DNA of 64,000 nt from Oerskovia sp042887685 (GTDB lineage: Bacteria > Actinomycetota > Actinomycetes > Actinomycetales > Cellulomonadaceae). Numbering within the stretch: the stretch's first letter is position 1; each line of letters begins with the position of its first letter. The notes beneath the pieces were generated by a model, which had not been told where the DNA came from, searched no databases, and saw nothing but the letters and a program-made list of their open reading frames with translations. Made by a program: the position numbers and the translations under genes. Below are positions 18,277-27,795 of the stretch, piece by piece. Location: NCBI RefSeq assembly GCF_042887685.1, contig NZ_JBHVOS010000001.1:62001-126000 (forward strand), read 5' to 3'.

Positions 18277-21000
18277 CTACCCGGCCGGCGCGGGCTCCGG
18301 CTCCTGCGCCGGGCGCACCACCGTCACGAGCGGGCGGTGGTCGGACGAGACGTCGTCCAGGACCCGGAAGCGCTCGAAGCCGACACCTGCACCGAACATC
18401 CAGTCGATGCGGTGGCGCGGCGCGTCGGCGGGCGACGTGAGGTCGTCCGCGTTCCCCGCCTGGTCCTGCCCGCTGACGAGCCCCTGGGACTCGACGAGGG
18501 TGATCTCGTCCCAGTCGGGTTCGGCGTTGAGGTCGCCCGCGAGCAGGTACGCCCCTTCGACCGGCTCGGCCGCGAAGAGCGTGTCGAGCTGGTCGAGGCG
18601 GGTCGGGGTGCTCTCGCGGCGGTGCTGCAGGTGCACGGAGGTCACGCGCAGCCCGTCGGCCCAGGCGGTGCGCAGGGCGGTCCCCTCCGTGGGCGTGACG
18701 GTCGCGGAGATCGCGGACCTGTGCTGCGGGCCCGCGCCGAAGGGCAGCGACGTCCGTGACACGTCGGACACCGTGACCGTGTCCGGGTCCCACAGGATCG
18801 CGTTCCCGAACTGGCGGTCGGCCGCCCCGACGAACGCGACCTCCATGTCGGTGGCGCGCGCGAGGTAGGTCGCCATGTCGATGCCGCCGCCCAGCACCCA
18901 GCCGCGCGAGACCTCCTGGAGCGTCACGACGTGGGCGCCCGAGTCACGGATCGTGGCGGCGACGTCGTCGAGCTCGACCGACGGTGTCGCGCTGACCCCG
19001 TAGTGCAGGTTCCAGTCGAGGACGACGAGGCCCTGCTCGTCGGCGGCCGCACCGCCCGCCGGACCGTCCCGGTCCGGCAGGTCGAGGAGCTGTGCGACGG
19101 CACCTCCTGCGGTCAGGGCGACGACCGCGGCCACGACGGGCAGCGCGACCCGCACGCTCGGCGGGGCGACGCGTGCGGCTGCGAGGGTGCCCGCGGCGGC
19201 CTGCGGCAGCGGGCGGGTGCGACGCAGCCCGGCGACCCCGATCACGAGGGCGACGAGGACCGGCACGGAGGCGTTGGGCACGGGCAGGGGGACGTCGTAG
19301 TCGAGCTGGTAGACCAGGAGCGGCAGGATGAGCCCCAGCCCGACGGCGGTGCTCGCCCCGGCCAGGCGCAGCCAGCCGATCTCCCGGGCAGGTCGGGTCA
19401 GGGCGTGCACGACGGCGTCGGTCGAGGCGACGGCGAGACCGACGACGCAGACCAGGATCGCCCAGGCGAGCAGGTCGTCGAGGACCTCGGTCCGACCGGG
19501 CAGCACGAAGACGACCAGGGCGAAGGCGACGAGGGCCACGAGGTCGGCCCAGCGGCCCACGACCGACAGGACGGCGTTGCCCCCGGGGCGGCTCGACCGT
19601 GCGGTACCGCGGACGGTCGTCAGCCCGACCATGAGGGCCATGAGAGCGACGGCTCCCGCGGCCACGGACAGGGGCAGGCCCGTCTGCGACGCGACGAAGG
19701 CCGGGTTGCCGAAGACCATGACACCCAGCGCGAGGTACGGGCCGAGCACCCAGATCCCGCGGGCCCCGGGAGCGGCGGCGTCACGGCGCAGCAGCCAGGC
19801 CGAGACCACGGCCAGGCCGCCGAGCGCGAGGGGCGCCACCCAGGAGAGCAGGCCGGTGCGCCAGTACGCGTCCCACGTCCCGTGGAGCAGGCTCACGCCC
19901 GCGGCGCCCAGGACGCCCAGCGAGACCCCCAGGGCGACCATGCGGCCGTTCGCGAGCGGCGTCCAGGCGCCTCCCACCCGCTCGGGGGAGTCGTCGGCGG
20001 GCCCCGGTCGGACGCCGCTCACGAACGCGACGACGATGACGAGCGTGGCCACCGCGAGCGAGGCGCCCCCGAGCCCCAGCCCGTAGCGAGCCGACCCGAG
20101 GGCTCCCTCGGAGCCGGCGGCGATCCCGAGACCCTGCAGCCCCAGTCGCCACCCGACCAGCGCGAGCACGGCGCCGAGCGTGACCCGCCCCGAGACCGGC
20201 AGGCGCGCGGCGATGATCGTCACGGCCAGCGCGGGAGCCGCGTACGTGACCAGGGCCGTCCCGGCGGCGACGGTCACGCTCGCGGAGAAGGCGCGGTCCA
20301 GCAGCGGGCCGCTCGCCCGGATCATCTCGACGGCGAGCGCCGTGACCACGGTGAGCAGGAGCAGGCGGGCGGCGTTGCCGCGGCCGAGGCGTGTCACGTG
20401 CCGGGCCGCGTGGGAGAGCTGTCGACGGGTCGGGAACGGGTTCGACGAACCTGCTGTGGTCGTGGCAGCGGCGTCGGCGAGCCCGGCGTCGGCAGCGGCC
20501 TGGGAGGCAGCCGGTACCGGGGGCGTCGACCGTGGGCCCGACGGTTCGGTCGGAGCCTCGGCGGGCGCGGTCCGCGGCGGAGCGGTCGACCCGGCCGGGG
20601 TCGCCGGCCCCGCCGCCGCGGTGGCACCCGGTGCCTGCGACAGGTTCGGGGCGAAGCGTGCCGCGCGCTCGCGCCAGGCCGTCGGGGCGGGAGAGGTCTC
20701 GGGCGAGACCTCGACCCTCTCCCAGGCGGAGGCACCGGTCGGGGCCGGGGCCGGGGCGGGCGGTGCCGGCGTGGTGGGCAGGGCAGAGGTCCGGGGGCGC
20801 GCCGTCGGGAGCGCACCGGTGACGGGCGACGAGTGCCACGAGGTGTCCGCCTGGCGCTCCAGGGCGGCCTGCTCGGCAGCGCGCCGCTCGGCGCGGGTCA
20901 GGGGCCGCGCGGGAACGGGGTCCGGTCCGGGAGGAGGGGGACCTGCCGGGGCTCGGCGGTCGCCCGGGTCGTGGCTGCTCGTGCGGTGCTCGTCGGTCAC
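18277..21000 (-). CDS. Large polytopic membrane protein with C-terminal endonuclease/exonuclease/phosphatase domain
   Basis: A 907-aa protein in three parts. About the first 190 residues are Pro/Ala-rich and disordered. The middle 400 or so have roughly 14 hydrophobic segments. The last 270 are an EEP-fold hydrolase with LDWNLHYGVS (metal Asn), TLQEVSRGW (Glu), AGDLNAEPDWDE (Asp/Asn) and SSDHRPLV (terminal Asp-His). Because the domain follows the last helix it probably faces outside. The substrate is unknown; lipids, nucleic acid or phosphoesters are possible. GTG 21000 was chosen because TACGGT ends 6 nt upstream (leaderless) and sequence before it lacks protein character. Confidence 0.75.
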   Translation of the reverse strand: MTDEHRTSSHDPGDRRAPAGPPPPGPDPVPARPLTRAERRAAEQAALERQADTSWHSSPVTGALPTARPRTSALPTTPAPPAPAPAPTGASAWERVEVSPETSPAPTAWRERAARFAPNLSQAPGATAAAGPATPAGSTAPPRTAPAEAPTEPSGPRSTPPVPAASQAAADAGLADAAATTTAGSSNPFPTRRQLSHAARHVTRLGRGNAARLLLLTVVTALAVEMIRASGPLLDRAFSASVTVAAGTALVTYAAPALAVTIIAARLPVSGRVTLGAVLALVGWRLGLQGLGIAAGSEGALGSARYGLGLGGASLAVATLVIVVAFVSGVRPGPADDSPERVGGAWTPLANGRMVALGVSLGVLGAAGVSLLHGTWDAYWRTGLLSWVAPLALGGLAVVSAWLLRRDAAAPGARGIWVLGPYLALGVMVFGNPAFVASQTGLPLSVAAGAVALMALMVGLTTVRGTARSSRPGGNAVLSVVGRWADLVALVAFALVVFVLPGRTEVLDDLLAWAILVCVVGLAVASTDAVVHALTRPAREIGWLRLAGASTAVGLGLILPLLVYQLDYDVPLPVPNASVPVLVALVIGVAGLRRTRPLPQAAAGTLAAARVAPPSVRVALPVVAAVVALTAGGAVAQLLDLPDRDGPAGGAAADEQGLVVLDWNLHYGVSATPSVELDDVAATIRDSGAHVVTLQEVSRGWVLGGGIDMATYLARATDMEVAFVGAADRQFGNAILWDPDTVTVSDVSRTSLPFGAGPQHRSAISATVTPTEGTALRTAWADGLRVTSVHLQHRRESTPTRLDQLDTLFAAEPVEGAYLLAGDLNAEPDWDEITLVESQGLVSGQDQAGNADDLTSPADAPRHRIDWMFGAGVGFERFRVLDDVSSDHRPLVTVVRPAQEPEPAPAG

Positions 21001-21006
21001 GGGCCG

Positions 21007-21012
21007 ACCGTA
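21007..21012 (-). promoter_or_regulatory. -10 hexamer of leaderless membrane-EEP transcript
   Basis: TACGGT on the minus strand ends 6 nt before GTG 21000. The divergent CRP-type palindrome lies about 85 bp further upstream of this hexamer. Confidence 0.4.
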
Positions 21013-21094
21013 CCCGGGCCCGGTGGCGCGACGACAGCGGCACGCACGTCGGGGAGTCGCCCCGGGCCGCTTCACCCGGGCCGATCCCGGACGC

Positions 21095-21110
21095 TGTGAC
21101 CGACCTCACA
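21095..21110. promoter_or_regulatory. Perfect CRP/GlxR-type palindrome TGTGA-N6-TCACA
   Basis: The 16-bp site TGTGACCGACCTCACA is a perfect match to the consensus half sites of cAMP-receptor-protein family regulators. It lies 87 bp upstream of the pyrimidine-catabolism operon and also between it and the divergent membrane EEP gene. A class III adenylate cyclase is encoded at 46.3 kb, so cAMP control is plausible. Confidence 0.65.
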
Positions 21111-21196
21111 CGAAAGGCGTCCTCGTGCCACACTGAGACTCAGTCGTCGACGACCCGGGCCGCCGCTCCGCGTGCCTGCCCCGGAGGGAGGCCAGC

Positions 21197-22735
21197 ATGA
21201 CGAGCAGCACCCCCGAGCAGACCCCAGGGGTGATCGGGCACGTCGTCGGTGGCCGCCGCGTGGACGAGGCGCAACGGTACGGACCCGTCCACGACCCGGC
21301 GACCGGACGCGTCACGGGGCGGGTGGCCCTCGCCTCGGCGGCGGACGTGGACGCGGCCGTCGCGGCGGCGCTCGCGGCCTTCCCGGGCTGGTCCCGGACG
21401 GGCCTGTCACGGCGCGTCGAGATCCTCTTCGCGTTCCACGAGCTGCTGCGGGCGCACCGGGACGAGATCGCCCACGTCGTCTCGGCCGAGCACGGCAAGG
21501 TCGTGTCCGACGCCGAGGGGGAGGTCGCGCGAGCGCTCGAGAACGTCGAGTTCGCGACCGGCATCCCGCACCTGCTCAAGGGGGGCTTCAGCCAGCAGGT
21601 CTCGACCGGGGTGGACGTCCACGAGGTCAAGCAGCCGCTGGGCGTCATGGCCGGCATCACGCCCTTCAACTTCCCGGCCATGGTACCGCTGTGGATGATC
21701 CCGACGGCGATCGCGTGCGGCAACACGTTCGTCCTCAAGCCGAGCGAGCGCGACCCGTCGGCGTCGCTGCTGGTCGCCCGGCTCCTGACCGAGGCCGGGC
21801 TGCCCGACGGCGTCGTCAACGTGGTGCAGGGTGACCGGGTCGCGGTCGACCGGCTCCTGGAGCACCCCGACGTCGCCGCGATCAGCTTCGTCGGGTCCAC
21901 GCCCGTCGCGCGCCACGTCTACGAGACGGGCACGCGCCACGGCAAGCGGGTCCAGGCCCTGGGCGGTGCGAAGAACCACCTGGTCGTCCTGCCCGACGCC
22001 GATCTCGATGCCGCAGCGGACGCTGCGGTCTCGGCGGGGTACGGGTCCGCGGGGGAGCGGTGCATGGCGATCTCGGTCGTGGTCGCGGTGGGCGACGTCG
22101 CCGACGCCCTCGTCGAGGCGATCCGCACGCGCGTGGCGGGGCTCGTCGTCGGGCCGGGGAGCGACCCCGCCTCCCAGATGGGGCCGCTCATCACGGCCGA
22201 GCACCGCGACCGTGTCGCGGCGCGCGTGGGCAGCGCCGTCGACGAGGGCGCGCTCCTGGTCCTGGACGGGCGGGACGGACCGCCCGTCGGGCCGGGGCCC
22301 GCGGGACAGGACACGAGCGGAGGGTTCTTCCTCCGCCCGAGCCTCGTGGACCACGTGCGGCCCGAGCACACCGTGTACCGGGAGGAGATCTTCGGACCGG
22401 TGCTCTCGGTCGTGCGCGCCGAGACGTTCGACGACGCCCTGCGGCTCGTCAACGAGAACCCCTACGGCAACGGCGCGGCCGTCTTCACGCGCGACGGAGG
22501 AGCCGCCCGACGCTTCGAGGTCGAGGTGCAGGCCGGCATGGTCGGCGTCAACGTCCCCATCCCGGTGCCCGTCGGCTACTACTCGTTCGGCGGCTGGAAG
22601 GGCTCGCTGTTCGGGGACTCGCACATGTACGGCCCCGAGGGGATCCACTTCGCGACCCGGACCAAGGTCGTGACGTCGCGGTGGCCGGACCCCGCGACCA
22701 GCAGCATCGACCTGGGATTCCCCCGGACCCGGTGA
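21197..22735 (+). CDS. CoA-acylating (methyl)malonate-semialdehyde dehydrogenase
   Basis: Cytosolic aldehyde dehydrogenase of 512 aa that oxidises malonate or methylmalonate semialdehyde to acetyl- or propionyl-CoA. Family motifs include GITPFNFPAMVPLWMIP, FVLKPSERDPSAS, SFVGSTPVARHVYE, ALGGAKNH and the nucleophile region SAGERCMAIS. A strong GGAGGGAGG precedes ATG 21197 by 5 nt. As first gene of a run with an aminotransferase, beta-ureidopropionase-like and dihydropyrimidinase-like enzymes, it should handle the semialdehyde formed from beta-alanine or 3-aminoisobutyrate. Confidence 0.88.
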   Translation: MTSSTPEQTPGVIGHVVGGRRVDEAQRYGPVHDPATGRVTGRVALASAADVDAAVAAALAAFPGWSRTGLSRRVEILFAFHELLRAHRDEIAHVVSAEHGKVVSDAEGEVARALENVEFATGIPHLLKGGFSQQVSTGVDVHEVKQPLGVMAGITPFNFPAMVPLWMIPTAIACGNTFVLKPSERDPSASLLVARLLTEAGLPDGVVNVVQGDRVAVDRLLEHPDVAAISFVGSTPVARHVYETGTRHGKRVQALGGAKNHLVVLPDADLDAAADAAVSAGYGSAGERCMAISVVVAVGDVADALVEAIRTRVAGLVVGPGSDPASQMGPLITAEHRDRVAARVGSAVDEGALLVLDGRDGPPVGPGPAGQDTSGGFFLRPSLVDHVRPEHTVYREEIFGPVLSVVRAETFDDALRLVNENPYGNGAAVFTRDGGAARRFEVEVQAGMVGVNVPIPVPVGYYSFGGWKGSLFGDSHMYGPEGIHFATRTKVVTSRWPDPATSSIDLGFPRTR

Positions 22736-22775
22736 CGAGGCGGACGAGCCGACGGACGAAGGGACGGCGAGCCGG

Positions 22776-24266
22776 ATGACGGACGCAGCGCAGGGCACGG
22801 GACGGGCCGGACGGGACGACGCCCATGTCTTCTACTCGTGGTCGGCGCAGGAGCTGATCCGTCCCGTGACGATCGCCGGCGGCGAAGGGGCCTGGTTCTG
22901 GGACGCGGACGGGCGCCGCTACCTCGACTTCGCCTCGCAGCTCATCAACCTCAACCTGGGGCACCAGCACCCCGCGCTCGTGGGCGCGATCCAGGCGCAG
23001 GCCGGACGCCTCGCGACCGTCGCGCCGTCGTTCGCGAACCCCGTGCGCAGCGAGCTCGCGCGCCTGATCGTCGAACGCGCGCCGGGCGGCGCCGACGGCG
23101 GGCTGAACCGTGTGTTCTTCACCAACGGTGGTGCCGACGCCGTCGAGAACGCCGTGCGCCTCGCCCGGCGCCACACGGGCCGCCAGAAGGTCCTGGCCGC
23201 CTACCGGTCCTACCACGGCAACACGGGCACGGCCGTGACGGCCACGGGCGACCCGCGTCGCTGGCCCAACGAGGTGGACCCGGGCGTCCGGCACTTCTTC
23301 GGGCCGTACACGTACCGGTCGTCGTTCGGGGCGGCGACCGATGCCGACGAGTGCGTCGCGGCGCTGCGCCACCTGCGCGAGGTCGTCGAGCTCGAAGGAC
23401 CTGCGACGATCGCCGCGATCCTGCTCGAGACCGTGGTCGGGACCAACGGCGTGCTCGTGCCCCCCGACGGCTACCTCGCAGGTGTCCGCGAGCTGTGCGA
23501 CGAGCACGGCATCCTGTACGTCGCGGACGAGGTCATGGTCGGCTTCGGCCGGGTGGGCGAGTGGTTCGCCGTGGACCACTGGGACGTCGTCCCGGACCTC
23601 GTGGTCTTCGCCAAGGGCGTCAACTCGGGCTACGTCCCGCTCGGCGGCGTCATCGTGTCCGAGCGCGTCGCCGCGAGCTTCGACCGCACGCCGTTCCCCG
23701 GCGGGCTCACCTACTCGGGCCACCCGCTCGCGTGCGCGCCCGGTGTCGCGAGCATCCACGTGATCGAGGAGCAGGGCATCCTCGACCGGGTACGGTCGCT
23801 CGGCGAGCGGGTCCTGGGCGAGCGGCTGCGCGACATGGCCGCGCGGCACCCCAGCGTGGGCGAGGTCCGCGGGCTCGGGTTCCTCTGGGCGATCGAGCTC
23901 GTCCGCGACCCCCTCACGCGCGAGCGCCTCGTGCCGTTCCAGGGCACGCCCGAGCAGAACGCCCCCATGGCCGAGGTCGTCGCCGCGGTGACCGCGGGCG
24001 GCGTCTGGCCCTTCCCGCAGGTCAACCGCCTGCACCTCGCCCCGCCGCTCGTCACGTCGGTCGAGGACCTCGAGCACGGCCTCGATGTCGTCGACGCGGC
24101 GCTCGACGTCGCCGACCGGTACGTCGACGCCCCGGCCCCGCGCGGACGCCGCCCCGTGCGACCGGTGCCGCCTGCACCGCCTGCACCGTCTGCGCCGAGG
24201 GCCGCGCACGACGGCCACCGTCCCCGGCCCGCCCCCGCCCCCGCCCCACCCGAGGAGAACCCATGA
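22776..24266 (+). CDS. Class III PLP aminotransferase, probably beta-alanine/3-aminoisobutyrate:pyruvate transaminase
   Basis: Transaminase of 496 aa. The fold-type I pattern is clear: FTNGGADAVENAVRLARRHT, YRSYHGNTG, DEVMVGFGRVGEWF and the PLP lysine in VFAKGVNSGYVPLGG. The last 50 residues are a Pro/Ala/Arg-rich tail not expected in the family. The position, between the semialdehyde dehydrogenase and the ureidopropionase, points to beta-alanine as amino donor. Its stop overlaps the next start (ATGA). Exact donor and acceptor are inference. Confidence 0.85.
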   Translation: MTDAAQGTGRAGRDDAHVFYSWSAQELIRPVTIAGGEGAWFWDADGRRYLDFASQLINLNLGHQHPALVGAIQAQAGRLATVAPSFANPVRSELARLIVERAPGGADGGLNRVFFTNGGADAVENAVRLARRHTGRQKVLAAYRSYHGNTGTAVTATGDPRRWPNEVDPGVRHFFGPYTYRSSFGAATDADECVAALRHLREVVELEGPATIAAILLETVVGTNGVLVPPDGYLAGVRELCDEHGILYVADEVMVGFGRVGEWFAVDHWDVVPDLVVFAKGVNSGYVPLGGVIVSERVAASFDRTPFPGGLTYSGHPLACAPGVASIHVIEEQGILDRVRSLGERVLGERLRDMAARHPSVGEVRGLGFLWAIELVRDPLTRERLVPFQGTPEQNAPMAEVVAAVTAGGVWPFPQVNRLHLAPPLVTSVEDLEHGLDVVDAALDVADRYVDAPAPRGRRPVRPVPPAPPAPSAPRAAHDGHRPRPAPAPAPPEENP

Positions 24267-25096
24267 TCGTGCGCGCCGCCCTCACCCAGGTCCGCTGGAC
24301 CGGCGACCAGGAGTCCATGGTCGCGGCCCACGAGCGGTACACCCGCCAGGCCGCCGACCAGGGGGCCCAGGTCATCTGCTTCCAGGAGGTGTTCAACGCG
24401 CCCTACTTCCCGCAGGTCGAGGACGCCGCGTTCTACTCCTACGCCGAGTCCGTGCCGGGCCCGACGACCGAGCGCTTCGCGGCCCTCGCCAAGGAGCTGG
24501 GCATCGTGGTCGTCCTGCCCGTGTACGAGCTCGAGCAGCCCGGGATCCTCTACAACACCGCAGCCGTGATCGACGCCGACGGCCGCTACCTCGGCAAGTA
24601 CCGCAAGACCCACATCCCGCACCTGCCCGGGTTCTGGGAGAAGTTCTACTTCCGCCCCGGCAACCTGGGCTACCCCGTCTTCGACACCGCGGTCGGGCGC
24701 ATCGGGGTCTACATCTGCTACGACCGGCACTTCCCCGAGGGGTGGCGGGCCCTGGGCCTGGCCGGAGCGACCGTCGTGTTCAACCCGAGCGCCACGAGCC
24801 GTGGCCTGTCGAACTACCTGTGGCGGCTCGAGCAGCCCGCGGCGGCCGTGGCCAACGAGTACTACGTCGGGGCCATCAACCGCGTCGGTTTCGAGGAGCT
24901 CGGATCGAACGACTTCTACGGCACGAGCTACTTCGTGAACCCCGAAGGGGCGTTCGTGGGCGAGACGGCCGACGCCTACGACGAGGAGCTCGTGGTGCGC
25001 GACCTCGACCTCGACCTGCTCACGGAGGTCCGCAACCGGTGGCAGTTCTACCGCGACCGCCGCCCCGACGCGTACGGCCCGCTCACGGCGCCCTGA
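24263..25096 (+). CDS. Nitrilase-superfamily N-carbamoyl-beta-alanine amidohydrolase (beta-ureidopropionase)
   Basis: Cytosolic C-N hydrolase of 277 aa, expected to turn N-carbamoyl-beta-alanine into beta-alanine, CO2 and ammonia. The Glu-Lys-Cys triad is visible: CFQEVFNAPYF, KYRKTHIPH and VYICYDRHFPE. Length is usual for the bacterial family. It overlaps the transaminase by 4 bp and precedes dihydropyrimidinase, the enzyme that makes its substrate. Confidence 0.88.
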   Translation: MIVRAALTQVRWTGDQESMVAAHERYTRQAADQGAQVICFQEVFNAPYFPQVEDAAFYSYAESVPGPTTERFAALAKELGIVVVLPVYELEQPGILYNTAAVIDADGRYLGKYRKTHIPHLPGFWEKFYFRPGNLGYPVFDTAVGRIGVYICYDRHFPEGWRALGLAGATVVFNPSATSRGLSNYLWRLEQPAAAVANEYYVGAINRVGFEELGSNDFYGTSYFVNPEGAFVGETADAYDEELVVRDLDLDLLTEVRNRWQFYRDRRPDAYGPLTAP

Positions 25097-25177
25097 CGGC
25101 GTCGTGGCCGGCCCACGTGCCCGCCCGGACCGCACGGCCAGCACCCGCACCGACCCACGAACGAGAGGACGCACACC

Positions 25178-26644
25178 ATGGCACTGACCCTCATCACGGG
25201 TGGCACCGTCGTCGGGCCCACGGGGCGCTCGCGCGCCGACGTCCTGCTCGACGGCGAGCAGGTCGCCGCGCTGCTGCGCCCGGGCGACACGTCGCTCGGC
25301 GTGGACCTCGCCTCGGTCGCGCAGACCGTGATCGACGCGACCGGCAAGTACGTCATCCCGGGCGCGGTGGACCCGCACACCCACATGGAGCTCCCGTTCG
25401 GCGGCACGGCCGCGTCGGACACCTTCGAGACCGGGACGCGCGCCGCAGCCTGGGGAGGCACGACGACGATCGTCGACTTCGCGGTCCAGCGCACCGGCGA
25501 GCGGGTCCAGGACTCGCTCGCCGCCTGGTTCGCCAAGGCCGAGGGGAACTGCGCGATCGACTACGGCTTCCACCAGATCCTCGGCGGCGTCGACGACGAC
25601 TCGCTCAAGGCCATGGACGAGCTCGTGGCCGAGGGCATCACGAGCTTCAAGCTCTTCATGGCCTACCCCGGGGTGTTCTACAGCGACGACGGGCAGATCC
25701 TGCGGGCCATGCAGAAGGCCGCGACCAACGGCTCGATGGTCATGATGCACGCCGAGAACGGCATCGCGATCGACGTCCTCGTGCGCCAGGCCATCGACCG
25801 CGGCGACACGGCCCCGTACTTCCACGGCACCACGCGCCCCTGGGAGACCGAGGAGGAGGCCACGCACCGCGCGATCATGCTCGCGCGCCTCGCGGGCGCC
25901 CCGCTCTACGTGGTGCACATGTCGGCCAAGCAGGCCGTCGCCACGCTCGCACGGGCCCGCGACGACGGCTGGAACGTGTTCGGCGAGACGTGCCCGCAGT
26001 ACCTGTACCTCTCGCTCGAGGAACAGCTCGGGGCCCGGAGCGAGGAGTGGGGCGACTTCGAGGGCGCCAAGTGGGTCTGCTCGACGCCGCTGCGCGCACG
26101 GGCCGAGGGCCACCAGGACGAGCTGTGGCGCTACCTGCGCACGGGCGACCTGTCGGTCGTGAGCACCGACCACTGCCCGTTCTGCATGAAGGAGCAGAAG
26201 GAGCTCGGTCTCGGTGACTTCTCCAAGATCCCCAACGGGATCGGCGGCGTCGAGCACCGCCTCGACCTCGTCTACCAGGGCGTCGTCGACGGGAGGATCT
26301 CGCTCGAGCGCTGGGTCGAGCTGTGCTGCACGACGCCGGCGCGCATGTTCGGCCTCGGCGACCGCAAGGGCGTGCTCACCCCGGGGGCCGACGCCGACGT
26401 CGTGGTCTACGACCCCGCCGGGCACACCTCGATCGGGTACACCTCGGGCACGGACGCCGCGCACGAGAACCGCAGGACCCACCACATGAACATGGACCAC
26501 TCCGCGTGGGAGGGCTTCGAGATCGACGGGCACGTCGACGTCGTGATCTCGCGCGGCACGGTCCTGGTCTCCGACGGCGAGTACCACGGCCACCCCGGGC
26601 ACGGTCGGTACCTGCGCCGCAGCACCTCGGCGTACCTCCGATGA
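25178..26644 (+). CDS. Dihydropyrimidinase (D-hydantoinase)
   Basis: Binuclear zinc amidohydrolase of 488 aa that opens dihydrouracil/dihydrothymine rings. Motifs: VDPHTHMELPFGG (two metal His), TSFKLFMAYPG with the lysine that is carboxylated in this family, MHAENG, VVHMSAKQA and VSTDHCPF with the metal Asp. GAGAGGACG precedes ATG 25178. It lies 81 bp after the ureidopropionase gene and 16 bp before the LLM oxidoreductase gene. Confidence 0.93.
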   Translation: MALTLITGGTVVGPTGRSRADVLLDGEQVAALLRPGDTSLGVDLASVAQTVIDATGKYVIPGAVDPHTHMELPFGGTAASDTFETGTRAAAWGGTTTIVDFAVQRTGERVQDSLAAWFAKAEGNCAIDYGFHQILGGVDDDSLKAMDELVAEGITSFKLFMAYPGVFYSDDGQILRAMQKAATNGSMVMMHAENGIAIDVLVRQAIDRGDTAPYFHGTTRPWETEEEATHRAIMLARLAGAPLYVVHMSAKQAVATLARARDDGWNVFGETCPQYLYLSLEEQLGARSEEWGDFEGAKWVCSTPLRARAEGHQDELWRYLRTGDLSVVSTDHCPFCMKEQKELGLGDFSKIPNGIGGVEHRLDLVYQGVVDGRISLERWVELCCTTPARMFGLGDRKGVLTPGADADVVVYDPAGHTSIGYTSGTDAAHENRRTHHMNMDHSAWEGFEIDGHVDVVISRGTVLVSDGEYHGHPGHGRYLRRSTSAYLR

Positions 26645-26660
26645 CGGGCAGGAGCCAGCC

Positions 26661-27782
26661 ATGACCGCGACCGGCACGGCCGAGCGCCTCGACCTGGGCG
26701 TCGTCCTGCAGACGAACCCGCCCGCGTGGCGCGTCGTCGACCTCGCACGACGCGCCGAGCTCCACGGCTTCAGCCACGTGTGGACCTTCGACTCGCACCT
26801 GCTGTGGCAGGAGCCGTACGTCATCCACTCCCAGATCCTGTCCGCGACCCACCGCGTGACCGTCGGGCCCATGGTCACCAACCCCGCGACGCGCGACGTG
26901 ACCGTGACCGCGTCCACCTTCGCGACCCTCAACGAGATGTTCGGCAACCGCACGGTCTGCGGGATCGGCCGCGGGGACTCCGCCGTCCGGGTGACCAACG
27001 GCAGGCCCGTGACCCTCGCCGAGCTGCGGACGGCCGTCACGACCATCCGGGGGCTCGCAGGAGGGCAGGCGGTCGAGCACCACGGGTCGACGCTCCACCT
27101 GCCCTGGGCCCCCGACAGCCGCACCCCCGTGTGGGTCGCGGCCTACGGCCCGCGCGCGCTGGCGCTCGCGGGCGAGGTCGGGGACGGCTTCATCCTGCAG
27201 CTCGCCGACCCCGACATCGTTGCCTGGTCGATCGACGCGGTGCGCCGGGCCGCCGAGCGAGCGGGCCGCGACCCGGCCGAGGTGACCATCTGCGTGGCGG
27301 CACCCGCGTACGTGACGGACGAGGCGCCGTCGGGCGGGGACGGGCACGCGAACGGGGGCGGTCGGTCGCTCGCCCACGCCTACGACCAGTGCCGCTGGTT
27401 CGGCGGCATGGTCGGCAACCACGTCGCGGAGATCGTCGCGCGCTACGGGGCGGGGGAGGGCACGGGGACGGGCGTCGACGGCGACGGGCCGAGCATCCCG
27501 CGCGCCCTGACCGACTTCGTCGCGGGCCGCGTCGACTACGACTACAACGAGCACGGGCGCGCAGGGAACACCCACACCGCGTTCGTGAGCGACGAGATCC
27601 TGGACCGGTTCTGCCTGGTCGGGCCGCCCGCGCGGCACGTCGAGCGGCTGCTCGAGCTCAAGGCGCTCGGCGTCGACCAGTTCGCGCTCTACCTCCAGCA
27701 CGACGCGAACGACGAGACGCTCCAGGCGTACGGCGAGCTGGTCCGCCCGGCCGTGCAGCAGGCGGGCCGGGTCAAGGACTGA
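26661..27782 (+). CDS. LLM-class (luciferase-like) flavin/F420-dependent oxidoreductase
   Basis: A 373-aa TIM-barrel oxidoreductase with LDLGVVLQTNPP at the start, HVWTFDSHLLWQEPY, TVGPMVTNPATRDVTVTAS and VCGIGRGDSAVR, all typical of the LLM superfamily. It closes the pyrimidine-catabolism operon, in which no conventional dihydropyrimidine dehydrogenase is seen. It could therefore reduce uracil/thymine, or act on a side product; the cofactor (F420 or FMN) and reaction are inference. The stop lies 13 bp from the convergent efeB stop. Confidence 0.8.
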   Translation: MTATGTAERLDLGVVLQTNPPAWRVVDLARRAELHGFSHVWTFDSHLLWQEPYVIHSQILSATHRVTVGPMVTNPATRDVTVTASTFATLNEMFGNRTVCGIGRGDSAVRVTNGRPVTLAELRTAVTTIRGLAGGQAVEHHGSTLHLPWAPDSRTPVWVAAYGPRALALAGEVGDGFILQLADPDIVAWSIDAVRRAAERAGRDPAEVTICVAAPAYVTDEAPSGGDGHANGGGRSLAHAYDQCRWFGGMVGNHVAEIVARYGAGEGTGTGVDGDGPSIPRALTDFVAGRVDYDYNEHGRAGNTHTAFVSDEILDRFCLVGPPARHVERLLELKALGVDQFALYLQHDANDETLQAYGELVRPAVQQAGRVKD

Positions 27783-27795
27783 GCAAGCGCACGGG

